The translations under genes and the position numbers were made by a program. This document shows, one piece after another, positions 8,163 to 16,839 of a DNA stretch of 64,000 nt; positions within the stretch are counted from its first letter, which is position 1, and every line of letters begins with the position of its first letter. A model generated the notes under the pieces. It saw only the letters and a program-made list of their open reading frames with translations, was not told the DNA's origin and ran no database searches. The stretch is from assembly GCA_965247375.1 (NCBI GenBank), contig CBDFHU010000072.1, positions 121,232 through 185,231 on the forward strand. Reading direction: 5' to 3'. The stretch is from Arsenicibacter sp965247375. Its GTDB lineage: Bacteria > Bacteroidota > Bacteroidia > Cytophagales > Spirosomataceae.

Positions 8163-9035
8163 TTAAAATTCACCTTCATCGGCTGCATTCGGGCGATTGT
8201 GTGAACTCCCGATTGAATCAATAGCTGATAATAAACCTGTGCCGTGATTTCGCTCCACAAGGTTCGTATACTGAAAGCCAAGTGCCATAGCCAGGAGGGC
8301 AGTCATGAGGGTGCTGCCTACTGTGCTTAGCGTATTTGTAATAATGGTTACAATAGACGGCATATCCGGTACCAGCTTCATCGTGACCAGCATATTGACC
8401 ACCCCCGCCGGAATGGCAAAAACAAGGCTGCTGATCATCAGAATAATGAACATGATCACGATCAACCCGAAGGTAGACCACCATTTATCGCGGATCAGCT
8501 GAAAACAGCGGCTCCAGGTAGCCCCGAAGTCCGTTTCCTCAAACACCAGTACAGCCAGTCCCAGCGACAGTACGACCCCGATATAGATGCCCGGAATAAG
8601 GAAAAACATAGACGCGGCAACAATCGCCACAAAACTGATAAACGAAAACAGCAGCGACGCTACGATATGACGCTGAATTTCGGACCATAACTCACTGACG
8701 GCGATCGGACCGCCGGACCGCTCATGATACAGCTTCATGTAGCTATAGGTGGTCAGATTCACGAGAATATTCGACAGGATCGAAAACAAAACCAGCAGGA
8801 AATAGGCCGGGCTGAAAATACGGGCCAGTGTCTCAAACGGCAGTTCACTACCCTGTCCCCGGGTAATAGCCAGCATATTTGATTGGTAAACACCTGACGC
8901 AATGCCTGTTGCCAGCGCCAGCGGACCTACAATGTAAAGCAGACCGGTTCCGAATGGCTTAAACTCGCGGCCGATAAAGGTAAATGTTGCGTTGATCTTT
9001 TCGCCAAAGTCACGCTGCTGAAAAAGAGTAATCAT
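8163..9035 (-). CDS. Multi-spanning membrane protein of the MoxR cluster
   Basis: A 290-residue integral membrane protein with about six hydrophobic segments (for example GTGLLYIVGPLALATGIASG, AYFLLVLFSILSNILVNL, and FIILMISSLVFAIPAGVVNM). The pattern of long paired helices resembles membrane proteins related to the glycerophosphodiester phosphodiesterase membrane domain, but no catalytic residues are visible. I chose ATG 9035 (MITLFQQRDFGEKINATF) over an in-frame TTG at 9056, because the phrase QRDFGEKINATF is where similar proteins begin. It is probably a scaffold or transport component of the MoxR locus. Function unknown. Confidence 0.72.
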   Translation of the reverse strand: MITLFQQRDFGEKINATFTFIGREFKPFGTGLLYIVGPLALATGIASGVYQSNMLAITRGQGSELPFETLARIFSPAYFLLVLFSILSNILVNLTTYSYMKLYHERSGGPIAVSELWSEIQRHIVASLLFSFISFVAIVAASMFFLIPGIYIGVVLSLGLAVLVFEETDFGATWSRCFQLIRDKWWSTFGLIVIMFIILMISSLVFAIPAGVVNMLVTMKLVPDMPSIVTIITNTLSTVGSTLMTALLAMALGFQYTNLVERNHGTGLLSAIDSIGSSHNRPNAADEGEF

Positions 9036-9116
9036 GGTTCGGGTGTATGCGGTCAATAGTTATAAACCTAACGAAAATTCATGCGATGCGCAACAACGCC
9101 CCATTGATCCAACATC

Positions 9117-9145
9117 GTAGAGACGCACTATTTTGCGTCTCCTAC
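9117..9145. repeat. GTAGAGACGC-type inverted repeat
   Basis: GTAGAGACGCA (9117-9127) pairs with TGCGTCTCCTAC (9134-9145), broken by one extra C. A partial further copy, TTTTGCGTCT, follows at about 9156-9165. The element lies between two genes of the MoxR cluster. The GTAGAGACGC...GCGTCTCTAC type is a known recurrent small repeat in several phyla (recalled, not searched). Confidence 0.65.
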
Positions 9146-9201
9146 ACATCATACGTTTTGCGTCTGTTGCGTATCAGGGTTGGTTTTCCGGAAAACCCGG
9201 A

Positions 9202-10140
9202 TTACCGGCGCCGGTTCAGCCGGATGGGGTATATAATAAAATACCAGATGATGAATGCGGCCGAGATCAGGATTATCGCACTGCTTGCGGCCGGATGCAG
9301 CGGCAGTCGGGTCACAAAACTTTCCAGAAAACCGGCGGCAATAAAAACGGGGATCAAGCCGATGGCAATTTTCAGGCCTTGCTTCGCACCGCGTTTAAAC
9401 GAGGTCAGGCGGGAATAGGTACCGGGAAACAGCAGGCTGTTCCCTACGGTGAGGCCCGCGCAACCGGCAATGACAATCGCCGAAATTTCGAGTGTACCGT
9501 GAATCCAGATTTTAAGTACCGACTCCAGCAGCAATCCGCGCTCGTAAAAAAAATACTGGAATGAGCCCAGCATGACCCCATTGTAAAAAAGCATCACAAT
9601 GGTGCCGAACGAAGCGGCAATCCCCATGACAAACGCCCGGAGTGCTACCATAATGTTGTTCAGCGTAATCTGCAGAAACATGGTCGACTGATCGCCGCTG
9701 CCATAGACGCCCAATGGATCGCCCTTTTTGATGTTTTCAAGCGTCATGTTCACGTAGCCATCGCCCAGAATCAGCCGCACAAACGTCGGATCGTTGGCCG
9801 CAGACACCCAGCCAACCAGACAGGCCGTCAGAAAAACAATGAACGAAACCAGCAGCAGCCGGTGTGACTGGTAAAACAACGTTGGCAGTTCGTATTTCCA
9901 GAACGTGATAAACCGACCCCGTTCCTCGCGCTTATTCTGCATCAGCCCGCGGTGCATCTGTGCCGCCAGCCCGTTCAGGTATTGGGTTACCTGCGACTGC
10001 GGATAAAACGTCCGCGCGTATGAAAGATCATCCGTGAGCTCGACGAACCGTCCGGTCAGCTCGTCCGGGTCGCGGGTCGGATTAATCTCAATATCACGCC
10101 ATTTGTCGGTATTTTTCTTGATAAACGCAGCTTCACGCAT
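9202..10140 (-). CDS. SpoIIM-like (stage II sporulation protein M family) membrane protein
   Basis: A 312-residue membrane protein whose N-terminal 85 residues are soluble and helical (RFVELTDDLSYARTFYPQSQ, as seen in this family), followed by five to six membrane segments from about residue 98. The stretch LNNIMVALRAFVMGIAASFG and the signature HGTLEISAIVIAGCAGLTVG match SpoIIM/DUF95 proteins. In spore formers SpoIIM belongs to an engulfment complex; in non-sporulating Bacteroidota its homologue is encoded with MoxR clusters and RDD proteins, and its role is unknown. It is the first gene of the minus-strand run and faces a divergent RDD gene across a 209-bp gap, which must hold both promoters. 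Confidence 0.88.
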   Translation of the reverse strand: MREAAFIKKNTDKWRDIEINPTRDPDELTGRFVELTDDLSYARTFYPQSQVTQYLNGLAAQMHRGLMQNKREERGRFITFWKYELPTLFYQSHRLLLVSFIVFLTACLVGWVSAANDPTFVRLILGDGYVNMTLENIKKGDPLGVYGSGDQSTMFLQITLNNIMVALRAFVMGIAASFGTIVMLFYNGVMLGSFQYFFYERGLLLESVLKIWIHGTLEISAIVIAGCAGLTVGNSLLFPGTYSRLTSFKRGAKQGLKIAIGLIPVFIAAGFLESFVTRLPLHPAASSAIILISAAFIIWYFIIYPIRLNRRR

Positions 10141-10349
10141 AGGAATCGGTAACAGATGTGGCTTGTGTTAACGCAAGCGGGGTCGAACAGGGAAGAAATT
10201 TGAGAATTTAAACGTAAATACCCAACTTTTTGATACTACTTTTGATTTGATGAACCATGTTTGTCTGCAAATCGGTTTTCATCAAAAGCCGGCTGTATGC
10301 TGTTGCAGCCGGCGGTTCCTATTTTCTGACCTGACCTGATAACGACCTG

Positions 10350-11045
10350 GTGGCTGTTTCTATCCTCACATCACAAAACGTACGACTGGAGTACGAGCCG
10401 GCCAGCATCGGCGAACGCATTGCGGCTACATTCATTGATTATGCCGTTTTCATCGGCTGGGTTCTGTTAACGCTTGCCCTACCGGCGGCGGCTAAAGTAC
10501 CGCTCGGCTCTTTTTACGTCATTCTGGTCGGTATTCTGCCATTATTCCTGTATGACTTTATCTGCGAATGGCAGCTTAACGGCCAGACATTAGGCAAAAT
10601 CGCGATGAATATCCGGGTCGTTATGCTCGACGGCTCACAGCCCGGCATCGGTGCGTACCTGATGCGGTGGCTGTTGCGCCTTGTGGATACCAAACTGTTC
10701 AGCGGTCTGGTAGCCATTATTGCCATTGCCGCCAGCGAACGCGGTCAGCGCATCGGCGACATTGCCGCCGGTACAACGGTAGTACGGCTAAAAGCCAGTG
10801 TATCCCTCGACGAAGTAACAGTCAGCCATTTACCGGCCGATTACCAGGTTACATTCCCGGAAGTAAACGTACTTTCGGACCGCGACATTCATATTATCCG
10901 TGAGGTTATGTTACGGGGCGATGCCGATGCCCTGTCCCGGACTGCTCAGAAAGTAAAGGAAGTTACCGGCACCATGACCATGCTGCCAGACTATAACTAC
11001 CTGAAAATTATCGTTAATGATTATCAGTTTTTAGCAACGCAGTAA
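10350..11045 (+). CDS. RDD family membrane protein
   Basis: A 231-residue protein with an RDD domain (about 20-145). The hallmark charged residues sit in or near the helices: ERIAATFIDYAVFIGWVLL holds the Arg/Asp pair of the first helix, and the later segments are YVILVGILPLFLYDFICEWQ and the RWLLRLVDTKLFSGLVAIIA region. The C-terminal 85 residues are soluble. The start is a GTG at 10350; no in-frame ATG lies nearby upstream, and MAVSILTSQNVRLEYEPASIGER is a typical N-terminus. RDD proteins are of uncertain function (transport or sodium/proton exchange has been proposed). Divergent placement beside the SpoIIM gene is conserved in MoxR clusters. Six bases separate it from the next gene, suggesting co-transcription. 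Confidence 0.87.
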   Translation: MAVSILTSQNVRLEYEPASIGERIAATFIDYAVFIGWVLLTLALPAAAKVPLGSFYVILVGILPLFLYDFICEWQLNGQTLGKIAMNIRVVMLDGSQPGIGAYLMRWLLRLVDTKLFSGLVAIIAIAASERGQRIGDIAAGTTVVRLKASVSLDEVTVSHLPADYQVTFPEVNVLSDRDIHIIREVMLRGDADALSRTAQKVKEVTGTMTMLPDYNYLKIIVNDYQFLATQ

Positions 11046-11051
11046 CGTCCT

Positions 11052-12245
11052 ATGCTCGATTCCATAAAATCACTGGCGAAGCAATATGCTGCCGATAGCA
11101 TTGCTACCCGCCGCCACCTGCACGCCAATCCCGAATTGTCGTTTCACGAGTATAATACGGCCCGCTACGTGGCCGAACAGCTCAAAGCCCTCGGTCTGAC
11201 ACCGCAGGAAGGCGTGGCCAATACCGGGGTGGTCGCCCTGATCGAAGGGACCAAAGCCCCGTCAGGCCGCGTGATCGGCCTGCGCGCCGACATGGATGCC
11301 CTGCCGATCCTGGAAGCCAACGATGTTCCCTATAAATCGACGGTCAACGGGGTCATGCACGCCTGCGGGCACGATGTCCATACGGCCAGCCTGCTCGGCA
11401 CCGCCCGCATCCTGAACGTGCTCCGCGACCAGTTCGAAGGTACGGTGAAGCTGGTGTTCCAGCCAGCCGAAGAGAAAGCACCGGGCGGGGCATCGCTCAT
11501 GATTAAGGACGGTGTACTCGAAAACCCGGCCCCGGGCAGTATGCTTGGCCAGCACGTAGCGCCGAATATTCCGGTTGGCAAAATCGGTTTCCGCGAAGGT
11601 ATGTACATGGCCAGCACTGATGAACTGTACCTGACGGTAAAGGGGAAAGGCGGCCACGGGGCCATGCCTGATCAGTTGATTGATCCGGTGTTGATTGCCT
11701 CGCACATCATCGTGTCGCTGCAACAGATCATCAGCCGTAACCGCAAACCGGCTAATCCGTCGGTGCTGTCGTTCGGCCGGTTTATTGCCGACGGCGTTAC
11801 CAACGTCATTCCGAACGAAGTAACGATTCAGGGTACGTTCCGCTGCATGGACGAAGAATGGCGGGAAGACGGGCTTCGCCGGATGCAGAAAATGGCCGAA
11901 GGCATTGCCGAAGCCATGGGGGCACGCTGCGAATTCGAAGTCGTCCGTGGCTATCCTTACCTGAAAAACCATCCGGAACTCACCCGCCGGACCCGCGCCG
12001 CCGCCGTGGCCTACATGGGCGAAAGCAATGTGGTTGACCTTGATTTATGGATGGCCGGCGAAGATTTTGCGTTTTATTCGCAGGTTGTCGATTCGTGTTT
12101 TTACCGGCTTGGTACGCGCAACGAAGCCCGCGGCATTGTCTCGGGTGTGCATACGCCCACGTTCGACATCGACGAGGCGGCCCTCGAAACCGGCCCCGGC
12201 CTCATGGCCTGGCTGGCGGTGCAGGAGTTGGCAAAGAGTGAATGA
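11052..12245 (+). CDS. M20D family amidohydrolase (N-acyl-amino-acid/hippurate hydrolase type)
   Basis: A 397-residue cytosolic zinc or manganese amidohydrolase. The metal-binding motif HACGHDVHTA lies at 103-112 with Cys105 and His107, preceded by GLRADMDALP (77-85). The catalytic glutamate motif FQPAEEKAPGG follows, and the lid domain contains GKGGHGAMPD. These are the features of the M20D group that hydrolyses N-acyl amino acids, hippurate or indole-acetyl conjugates. No signal peptide is present. The start ATG 11052 is 6 bp after the RDD stop codon. Its GC-rich codon use resembles the neighbouring genes. The exact substrate cannot be inferred. Confidence 0.92.
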   Translation: MLDSIKSLAKQYAADSIATRRHLHANPELSFHEYNTARYVAEQLKALGLTPQEGVANTGVVALIEGTKAPSGRVIGLRADMDALPILEANDVPYKSTVNGVMHACGHDVHTASLLGTARILNVLRDQFEGTVKLVFQPAEEKAPGGASLMIKDGVLENPAPGSMLGQHVAPNIPVGKIGFREGMYMASTDELYLTVKGKGGHGAMPDQLIDPVLIASHIIVSLQQIISRNRKPANPSVLSFGRFIADGVTNVIPNEVTIQGTFRCMDEEWREDGLRRMQKMAEGIAEAMGARCEFEVVRGYPYLKNHPELTRRTRAAAVAYMGESNVVDLDLWMAGEDFAFYSQVVDSCFYRLGTRNEARGIVSGVHTPTFDIDEAALETGPGLMAWLAVQELAKSE

Positions 12246-12265
12246 ATGAAAGAGTGAAAGAACGA
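12236..12265. repeat. GAAAGAG-type repeat, partial copy 2
   Basis: The end of the M20D gene and following bases read AAGAGTGAATGAATGAAAGA and continue with GTGAAAGAACG, the same unit type as the left arm of the element before tatC. No clear opposite arm is seen here, so it looks like a half or decayed copy. Confidence 0.45.
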
Positions 12266-12413
12266 ACAGGGCACATAGCCCCGCCACCGCATACTAACTA
12301 TGCCTGCTGCTAAACATCGTATGCATACATTCCATAACCCATCAGTAAATGTACCAACCAAACGGGCAGCTGATGGGTTATTTTATTGAATCCCGACAAA
12401 CACGACACTTTAT

Positions 12414-12917
12414 ATGAGATACCTTCTTCTCTTTACCCTATTCATCAGTTTCACGGCCTGTACGCGGTCGGCTTCGATCTACATTGTCCGGCACGGCGAG
12501 CGGGCCAATGATTCAGACACAACGAGCCTCTCGGCAGCGGGGCACGAACGGGCCTTTGCCCTGGCTAAACGCCTGGAGGGTCTTCACCTCGATACGATCT
12601 TTGTCACGCCGTATCTCCGGACACAGCAGACGGCGGCCAAAGTCGCTTCGCTAAATGCCTTGCCGTTCACTCAATATCCGGCCGCCCCGACGAGCGCCAT
12701 TATCAGCCGCTTAGCTAAATTGGACGAGCGACGCGTACTGGTAGTCGGCCACAGCAATACCATTCTGGAGATCGCAAAGGGGCTGGGCACCAAACCGTCC
12801 ATGACCAAAATTGAGCATTTGGATTATGATAATTTACTGTTCATCCAGATCAGACATACGCTCTTCGGTAAGCGCGTGCATCTTTACGAAGAAACGTACG
12901 GTAAACCAACGCCCTGA
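12414..12917 (+). CDS. Histidine phosphatase superfamily protein, probable lipoprotein
   Basis: A 167-residue member of the histidine phosphatase (phosphoglycerate mutase-like) clan. The RHG motif IVRHGER is at about 23-29, the phospho-accepting His being in it; the second catalytic His is in VVGHSNT (about 119). The conserved TPYLRTQQTA segment provides the additional Arg. Its short size resembles SixA-type phosphatases. The N-terminus (MRYLLLFTLFISFTAC) is a signal peptide ending in a lipobox-like FTAC, so the protein is probably lipid-anchored in the envelope rather than cytosolic. It stands alone, followed by a terminator. Substrate unknown. Confidence 0.85.
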   Translation: MRYLLLFTLFISFTACTRSASIYIVRHGERANDSDTTSLSAAGHERAFALAKRLEGLHLDTIFVTPYLRTQQTAAKVASLNALPFTQYPAAPTSAIISRLAKLDERRVLVVGHSNTILEIAKGLGTKPSMTKIEHLDYDNLLFIQIRHTLFGKRVHLYEETYGKPTP

Positions 12918-12943
12918 GCGCCGGATAGGGCGATAGTAACGGA

Positions 12944-12978
12944 GGGAAACTGTTTCGGCGGTTTCCCTTTTTCTTTTT
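12944..12978 (+). terminator. Rho-independent terminator after the histidine phosphatase gene
   Basis: GGGAAAC (12944-12950) pairs with GTTTCCC (12961-12967), with a 10-nt loop, followed by TTTTTCTTTTT. Confidence 0.8.
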
Positions 12979-12989
12979 CAACATTTTAC

Positions 12990-13439
12990 ATGAATACGAT
13001 GACTAAACAACTACTCGCTGCGCTTTTCTGCTTTGTAGCCATCACGGTTTCGGCGCAAACCACCAAAAAGGCTGCGACACCGGCTACGTATAAGGGGCGT
13101 CAGATCATTGTGGGCAGCGGCGGCGGCTTTACGGGGCGTAGCATCAGCTACTACCTCCTCGACGATGGTAAGCTGTTTACCAAAGGCAGTACGGATACCG
13201 GTTTTACACTCCTGGGCGTGCAGACACGCGCCAACACCAGCCGTGTCTTTTCGGCGCTGGAAACAACCTGCCAGATCAAAACCACCGCATTTAACCATCC
13301 TGGTAATGTCTACAAGTTTGTCCGGTGGAAAAAAGGCAAACAGGAGTTCAGCGTCGTTTGGGGCGACGCCCAACAGAAACCACCGGCCAACTATCCGAAG
13401 TTTTACGATTCGTTTATGGCCATGCTGCGAAAAAAATAA
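12990..13439 (+). CDS. Small exported protein of unknown function
   Basis: A 149-residue protein with a signal peptide (MTKQLLAALFCFVAITVSAQ) ending at an AXA-like SAQ site, so it is probably periplasmic. The mature part starts with a glycine-rich beta stretch (IIVGSGGGFTGRSISYYLL) and holds KGSTDTGFTLLGV and a W-containing C-terminal half (VRWKKGKQEFSVVWGD). I recognise the shape of a small Bacteroidota-specific exported protein but no named domain. The tandem ATGs (MNTMTKQ) leave the exact start open by three residues. It is 12 bp upstream of the M4 protease gene and could be co-transcribed with it; a role as partner or inhibitor of that protease is only a guess. Confidence 0.7.
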   Translation: MNTMTKQLLAALFCFVAITVSAQTTKKAATPATYKGRQIIVGSGGGFTGRSISYYLLDDGKLFTKGSTDTGFTLLGVQTRANTSRVFSALETTCQIKTTAFNHPGNVYKFVRWKKGKQEFSVVWGDAQQKPPANYPKFYDSFMAMLRKK

Positions 13440-13451
13440 CAACAACTACTG

Positions 13452-16400
13452 ATGAAAAAACTGTCTACAAACCAACGCACACGGATAAAGGTGTCGTGGC
13501 TGCTCATCGCGGTGCTGGCGGTGGCAATACAGCCGCTGTATGCGCAAACGCCGGGGAAGGGCTTTGACACAAAACGTAAACGTACGCCCGCTCAACCCGG
13601 GCTGGCCGAAATCCTGCATGCCGGTCAGGTTCCGGTACCACAGCAGCGTACCGGCCGGCAGACACTGGCCGCAACCGGCACAAGCCCCATGTCCGTGCAA
13701 CCGCTTCGCCTGCGGGTCGTACGCGATACGGCAACGGGGTTGCCTGTTTACATTGAGAACCGGAATGCCCCAAAGACATCGGCCACCGGAGCCGGTCGCC
13801 GGGCACTAACGGCAGCCGATGCACAGGCGAAAACGTTTCAGTTTCTGAACCAAGTGAAAGGGTTGATGCGGATCAGCCGCGCGGAGGAGAGCTTCGCCCT
13901 TAAACAAACGCTTACGGATGAGCTGGGCAAAACCCACGTCCGGCTAACCCAAACCTTTCAGGGGATTCCGGTATACGGCGGTGAACTGGTCGCACATCTG
14001 TCCGGTCAGACGGTTGAGCTGGTCAACGGACGCTATCAGCCCATTCCGGCCGGTACGGCTACTAAGCCGGAGCTTACGGCGGTACAGGCCGGTGATTTTG
14101 CGTTCCGCGATGTCCGGAAACATTCACAGGTTCGCTCATTCGGGGAGACATTCCTGAAACTAAAACCCTCGGAAGGCGAACTCATTCTGTATCCGGTAAC
14201 GGATGGTGCCGTGCTGGCTTATGCGGTAACGGTGCGCCCGAACCTGCTCGAACGCTGGCAGTACCTGATTGACGCCCAAACCGGTGCCGTCATTGAGAAA
14301 TACAACCACACGTGCGGCGTCGACGGGCCGGTAAAGGCAACCGCTAAAGATCTGAACGGTACCACCCGTACGTTGCAGACGTATTTGCAGGGTACTAAAT
14401 ACTACATGATTGATGCGACCCGGAGCATGTATAACGGACAGACTTCGAAACTGCCCGACAACCCGATAGGTGCGCTCTGGACAATTGACGCCCAGAATAC
14501 GTTCGGCGATAATACCAAGATGTATCAGCTTACATCCGCCAACAATACGAACTGGACCCCGACGGCGGTATCAGCGCATTATAACTCAGGCATTGCCTTT
14601 GATTACTACCAGAAAACATTTAACCGTAACTCGCTCAACGGCAAAGGCGGCACCATTATCTCGGTCATTAACCTGGCCGACGACGACGGTAATGGCCTCG
14701 ACAATGCCTACTGGAACGGTGCCTTCATGGGCTATGGCAACGGGCAGCTCGGGTTTAAGCCGCTGGCAGGCGGGCTGGATGTGGCCGGTCACGAAATGAC
14801 CCATGGCGTGATCGAAAACACGGCCAATCTGGAATACAAGAGCCAGTCGGGGGCGTTGAACGAATCGTTCGCTGATATTTTCGGGGTTATGATCGACCGC
14901 GACGACTGGACAATCGGCGAGGATGTGGTACAGACCGCCTACTTCAAATCCGGTGCGCTCCGGAGCATGTCGAACCCGAATCAGGGGGGAAAAGGTACGC
15001 GCGGCTACCAACCCAAAACGATGGGCCAGTATGAATCACTTCCCGTCACGGAAGACGGCGACAATGGGGGCGTACATGTCAACAGCGGCATTCCGAATTA
15101 TGCGTTTTACCTCTTTGCCACCAACAACAGCGTCGGCCGCGACAAAGCCGAGAAAGCCTACTACCGCGCCCTGACAACGTACCTGACGCGGACCTCTAAG
15201 TTCCTCGACCTGCGGCTGGCCGTGATCAAAGCCACCGGCGACCTTTACGGCGCAACCGGTGCCGAAGTCACCGCCGCCAAAGCCGCATTTGATGCCGTGG
15301 GCATTGTCGAAAGTACCACAACAACCCCAATGACCAAACCGGATGCCCCTGTCGCACAAGGCCAAGACCTGTTGTTGCTCTACGGCAGCGACAGCAAACT
15401 GTATTCCACGACGGTAGTAACGAGCGGGTCGAAGTTTGACCTCAAAACAGCCCAGGGACTCCGGCATCGCCCGAGCGTAACGGACAACGGGCAGTTTGCC
15501 TACTTCGTATCAGCCGACAAACGCATCCGCGCCGTCAGCCTGACCGGCACACCGACCGAAACCATGATTCAGAATGAGCCCCGCTGGAGTAACGTCGCTA
15601 TCTCCCGCGACGGCAATAAACTCGCCGCCCTCAGTGACGAGCAGGATGCCTCCATCTGGGTATATAGCTTCACGAAAAAACAGTGGAAACAGTTTAAACT
15701 CTATAACCCGACCTATTCCGAAGGCGTAGCAACGGGGGCGGTGAAGTATGCTGATTCGTTTGAATGGGACCATGCCGGTGAGTATATCATTTATGACGGC
15801 TACAACGCACTCAACAGCGCCGACGGACAGCCGATTGACTATTGGGATGTGGGTTTCCTGCATGCGTGGGACGGCGCAAAAAACGATTTCGGCGACGGGG
15901 CCGTTGAGAAGCTCTTCAATGATCTGGAAGAAGGCGAAAGCGTCGGTAACCCGTCTTACTCGAAAAACTCGCCCGACATTGTGTCCTTCGATTACTTCTA
16001 TTCCGACGGGTCGTCGGAGGCGTATTATGTTCTGGCAGCGGATCTGAACAAAGGCAGTCTGAAGCTGATTTACGAAAACAATACCTTAGGCTTCCCAAGC
16101 TATTCACGCCTCGACAACCGGCTGGTATTTAACATTCTCGGCCCGAACGACCGTGGCGATGTGGGCGGGATTAATCTGGCGGCGGATAAAATCACGCCAA
16201 GTGGTTCCTTACTGAACCTGTACAATAACGCCAAATGGCCGGTCTGGTACACGCAGGCAACGCGGACCATTCCTACGCGGACGAATCAGTCGATTACCTT
16301 TAACACCCTGTCGAACCGATACGCCAGCGATCCGGCTTTCACCCTGACCGCCACGGCCTCGTCGGGGTTACCTGTCAGCTTTGCCATCGTCTCAGGGCCT

Positions 16401-16793
16401 GCCGAAATCACGGGTAACAAGGTGTCGGTTACGGGGCCGGGAACGGTAACGGTCCGCGCCTATCAGGAGGGTAACGGTGAGTTTTATGCCGCCACGCCGG
16501 TCGAACGGTCCTTTACGGTCATGACCATTCTGGGGCTGGAGCCAACGTGGGAGGAAGCGGTTAAACTGTACCCGAACCCGTCAAAATCCGACGTATGGGT
16601 TGAGGTGCCGGCCGGTCACGTTATTGAGCAGCTGACGCTAACCAGCCTTTCGGGCAATACGTTACGCCATGAAAAGCCTTCTGGCCGCAGCAACACGGCG
16701 CACCTGTCAACAGCCACCCTGCCGGCGGGGGTTTATCTCCTGAACATTCAAACCCCCAAAGGCAATGTCATACGAAAACTGATGAAAGACTAA
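13452..16793 (+). CDS. M4 (thermolysin-like) metalloprotease with C-terminal propeller and T9SS sorting domain
   Basis: An 1113-residue secreted protease. A signal peptide ends near residue 28 (IQPLYAQ). Residues about 85-270 hold the FTP and PepSY propeptide, which acts as chaperone and inhibitor in this family. The catalytic domain carries the zinc motif H447-EMT-H451, the third ligand E471 in GALNESFADIF and the active-site His542 in NGGVHVNSG. After it, about 640-950 is a WD40/TolB-like beta-propeller segment (repeated 'SRDGNKLAALSDEQDASIWVY'-type phrases, split here for length), then an Ig-like linker. The last 80 residues (VKLYPNPSKSDVWVEVPAGH to the C-terminus) form a T9SS type A sorting domain. 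It is probably exported to the cell surface or medium. A bidirectional terminator follows. Confidence 0.93.
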   Translation: MKKLSTNQRTRIKVSWLLIAVLAVAIQPLYAQTPGKGFDTKRKRTPAQPGLAEILHAGQVPVPQQRTGRQTLAATGTSPMSVQPLRLRVVRDTATGLPVYIENRNAPKTSATGAGRRALTAADAQAKTFQFLNQVKGLMRISRAEESFALKQTLTDELGKTHVRLTQTFQGIPVYGGELVAHLSGQTVELVNGRYQPIPAGTATKPELTAVQAGDFAFRDVRKHSQVRSFGETFLKLKPSEGELILYPVTDGAVLAYAVTVRPNLLERWQYLIDAQTGAVIEKYNHTCGVDGPVKATAKDLNGTTRTLQTYLQGTKYYMIDATRSMYNGQTSKLPDNPIGALWTIDAQNTFGDNTKMYQLTSANNTNWTPTAVSAHYNSGIAFDYYQKTFNRNSLNGKGGTIISVINLADDDGNGLDNAYWNGAFMGYGNGQLGFKPLAGGLDVAGHEMTHGVIENTANLEYKSQSGALNESFADIFGVMIDRDDWTIGEDVVQTAYFKSGALRSMSNPNQGGKGTRGYQPKTMGQYESLPVTEDGDNGGVHVNSGIPNYAFYLFATNNSVGRDKAEKAYYRALTTYLTRTSKFLDLRLAVIKATGDLYGATGAEVTAAKAAFDAVGIVESTTTTPMTKPDAPVAQGQDLLLLYGSDSKLYSTTVVTSGSKFDLKTAQGLRHRPSVTDNGQFAYFVSADKRIRAVSLTGTPTETMIQNEPRWSNVAISRDGNKLAALSDEQDASIWVYSFTKKQWKQFKLYNPTYSEGVATGAVKYADSFEWDHAGEYIIYDGYNALNSADGQPIDYWDVGFLHAWDGAKNDFGDGAVEKLFNDLEEGESVGNPSYSKNSPDIVSFDYFYSDGSSEAYYVLAADLNKGSLKLIYENNTLGFPSYSRLDNRLVFNILGPNDRGDVGGINLAADKITPSGSLLNLYNNAKWPVWYTQATRTIPTRTNQSITFNTLSNRYASDPAFTLTATASSGLPVSFAIVSGPAEITGNKVSVTGPGTVTVRAYQEGNGEFYAATPVERSFTVMTILGLEPTWEEAVKLYPNPSKSDVWVEVPAGHVIEQLTLTSLSGNTLRHEKPSGRSNTAHLSTATLPAGVYLLNIQTPKGNVIRKLMKD

Positions 16794-16796
16794 CAA

Positions 16797-16833
16797 CAAA
16801 AACGGCACTCCGATGATGAGTGCCGTTTTTTTG
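16797..16833. terminator. Bidirectional terminator between M4 protease and TonB genes
   Basis: AACGGCACTC (16801-16810) and GAGTGCCGTT (16818-16827) form a perfect 10-bp stem with a 7-nt loop, flanked by A-run and T-run, so it can stop transcription from both convergent genes. Confidence 0.9.
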
Positions 16834-16839
16834 TTTTGT

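Noticed and set aside
11262..11972. A 236-codon open frame on the minus strand
   Set aside because: It lies entirely antisense to the well-supported M20D amidohydrolase gene; GC-rich coding strands often leave long open antisense frames. Its translation shows no family motif.
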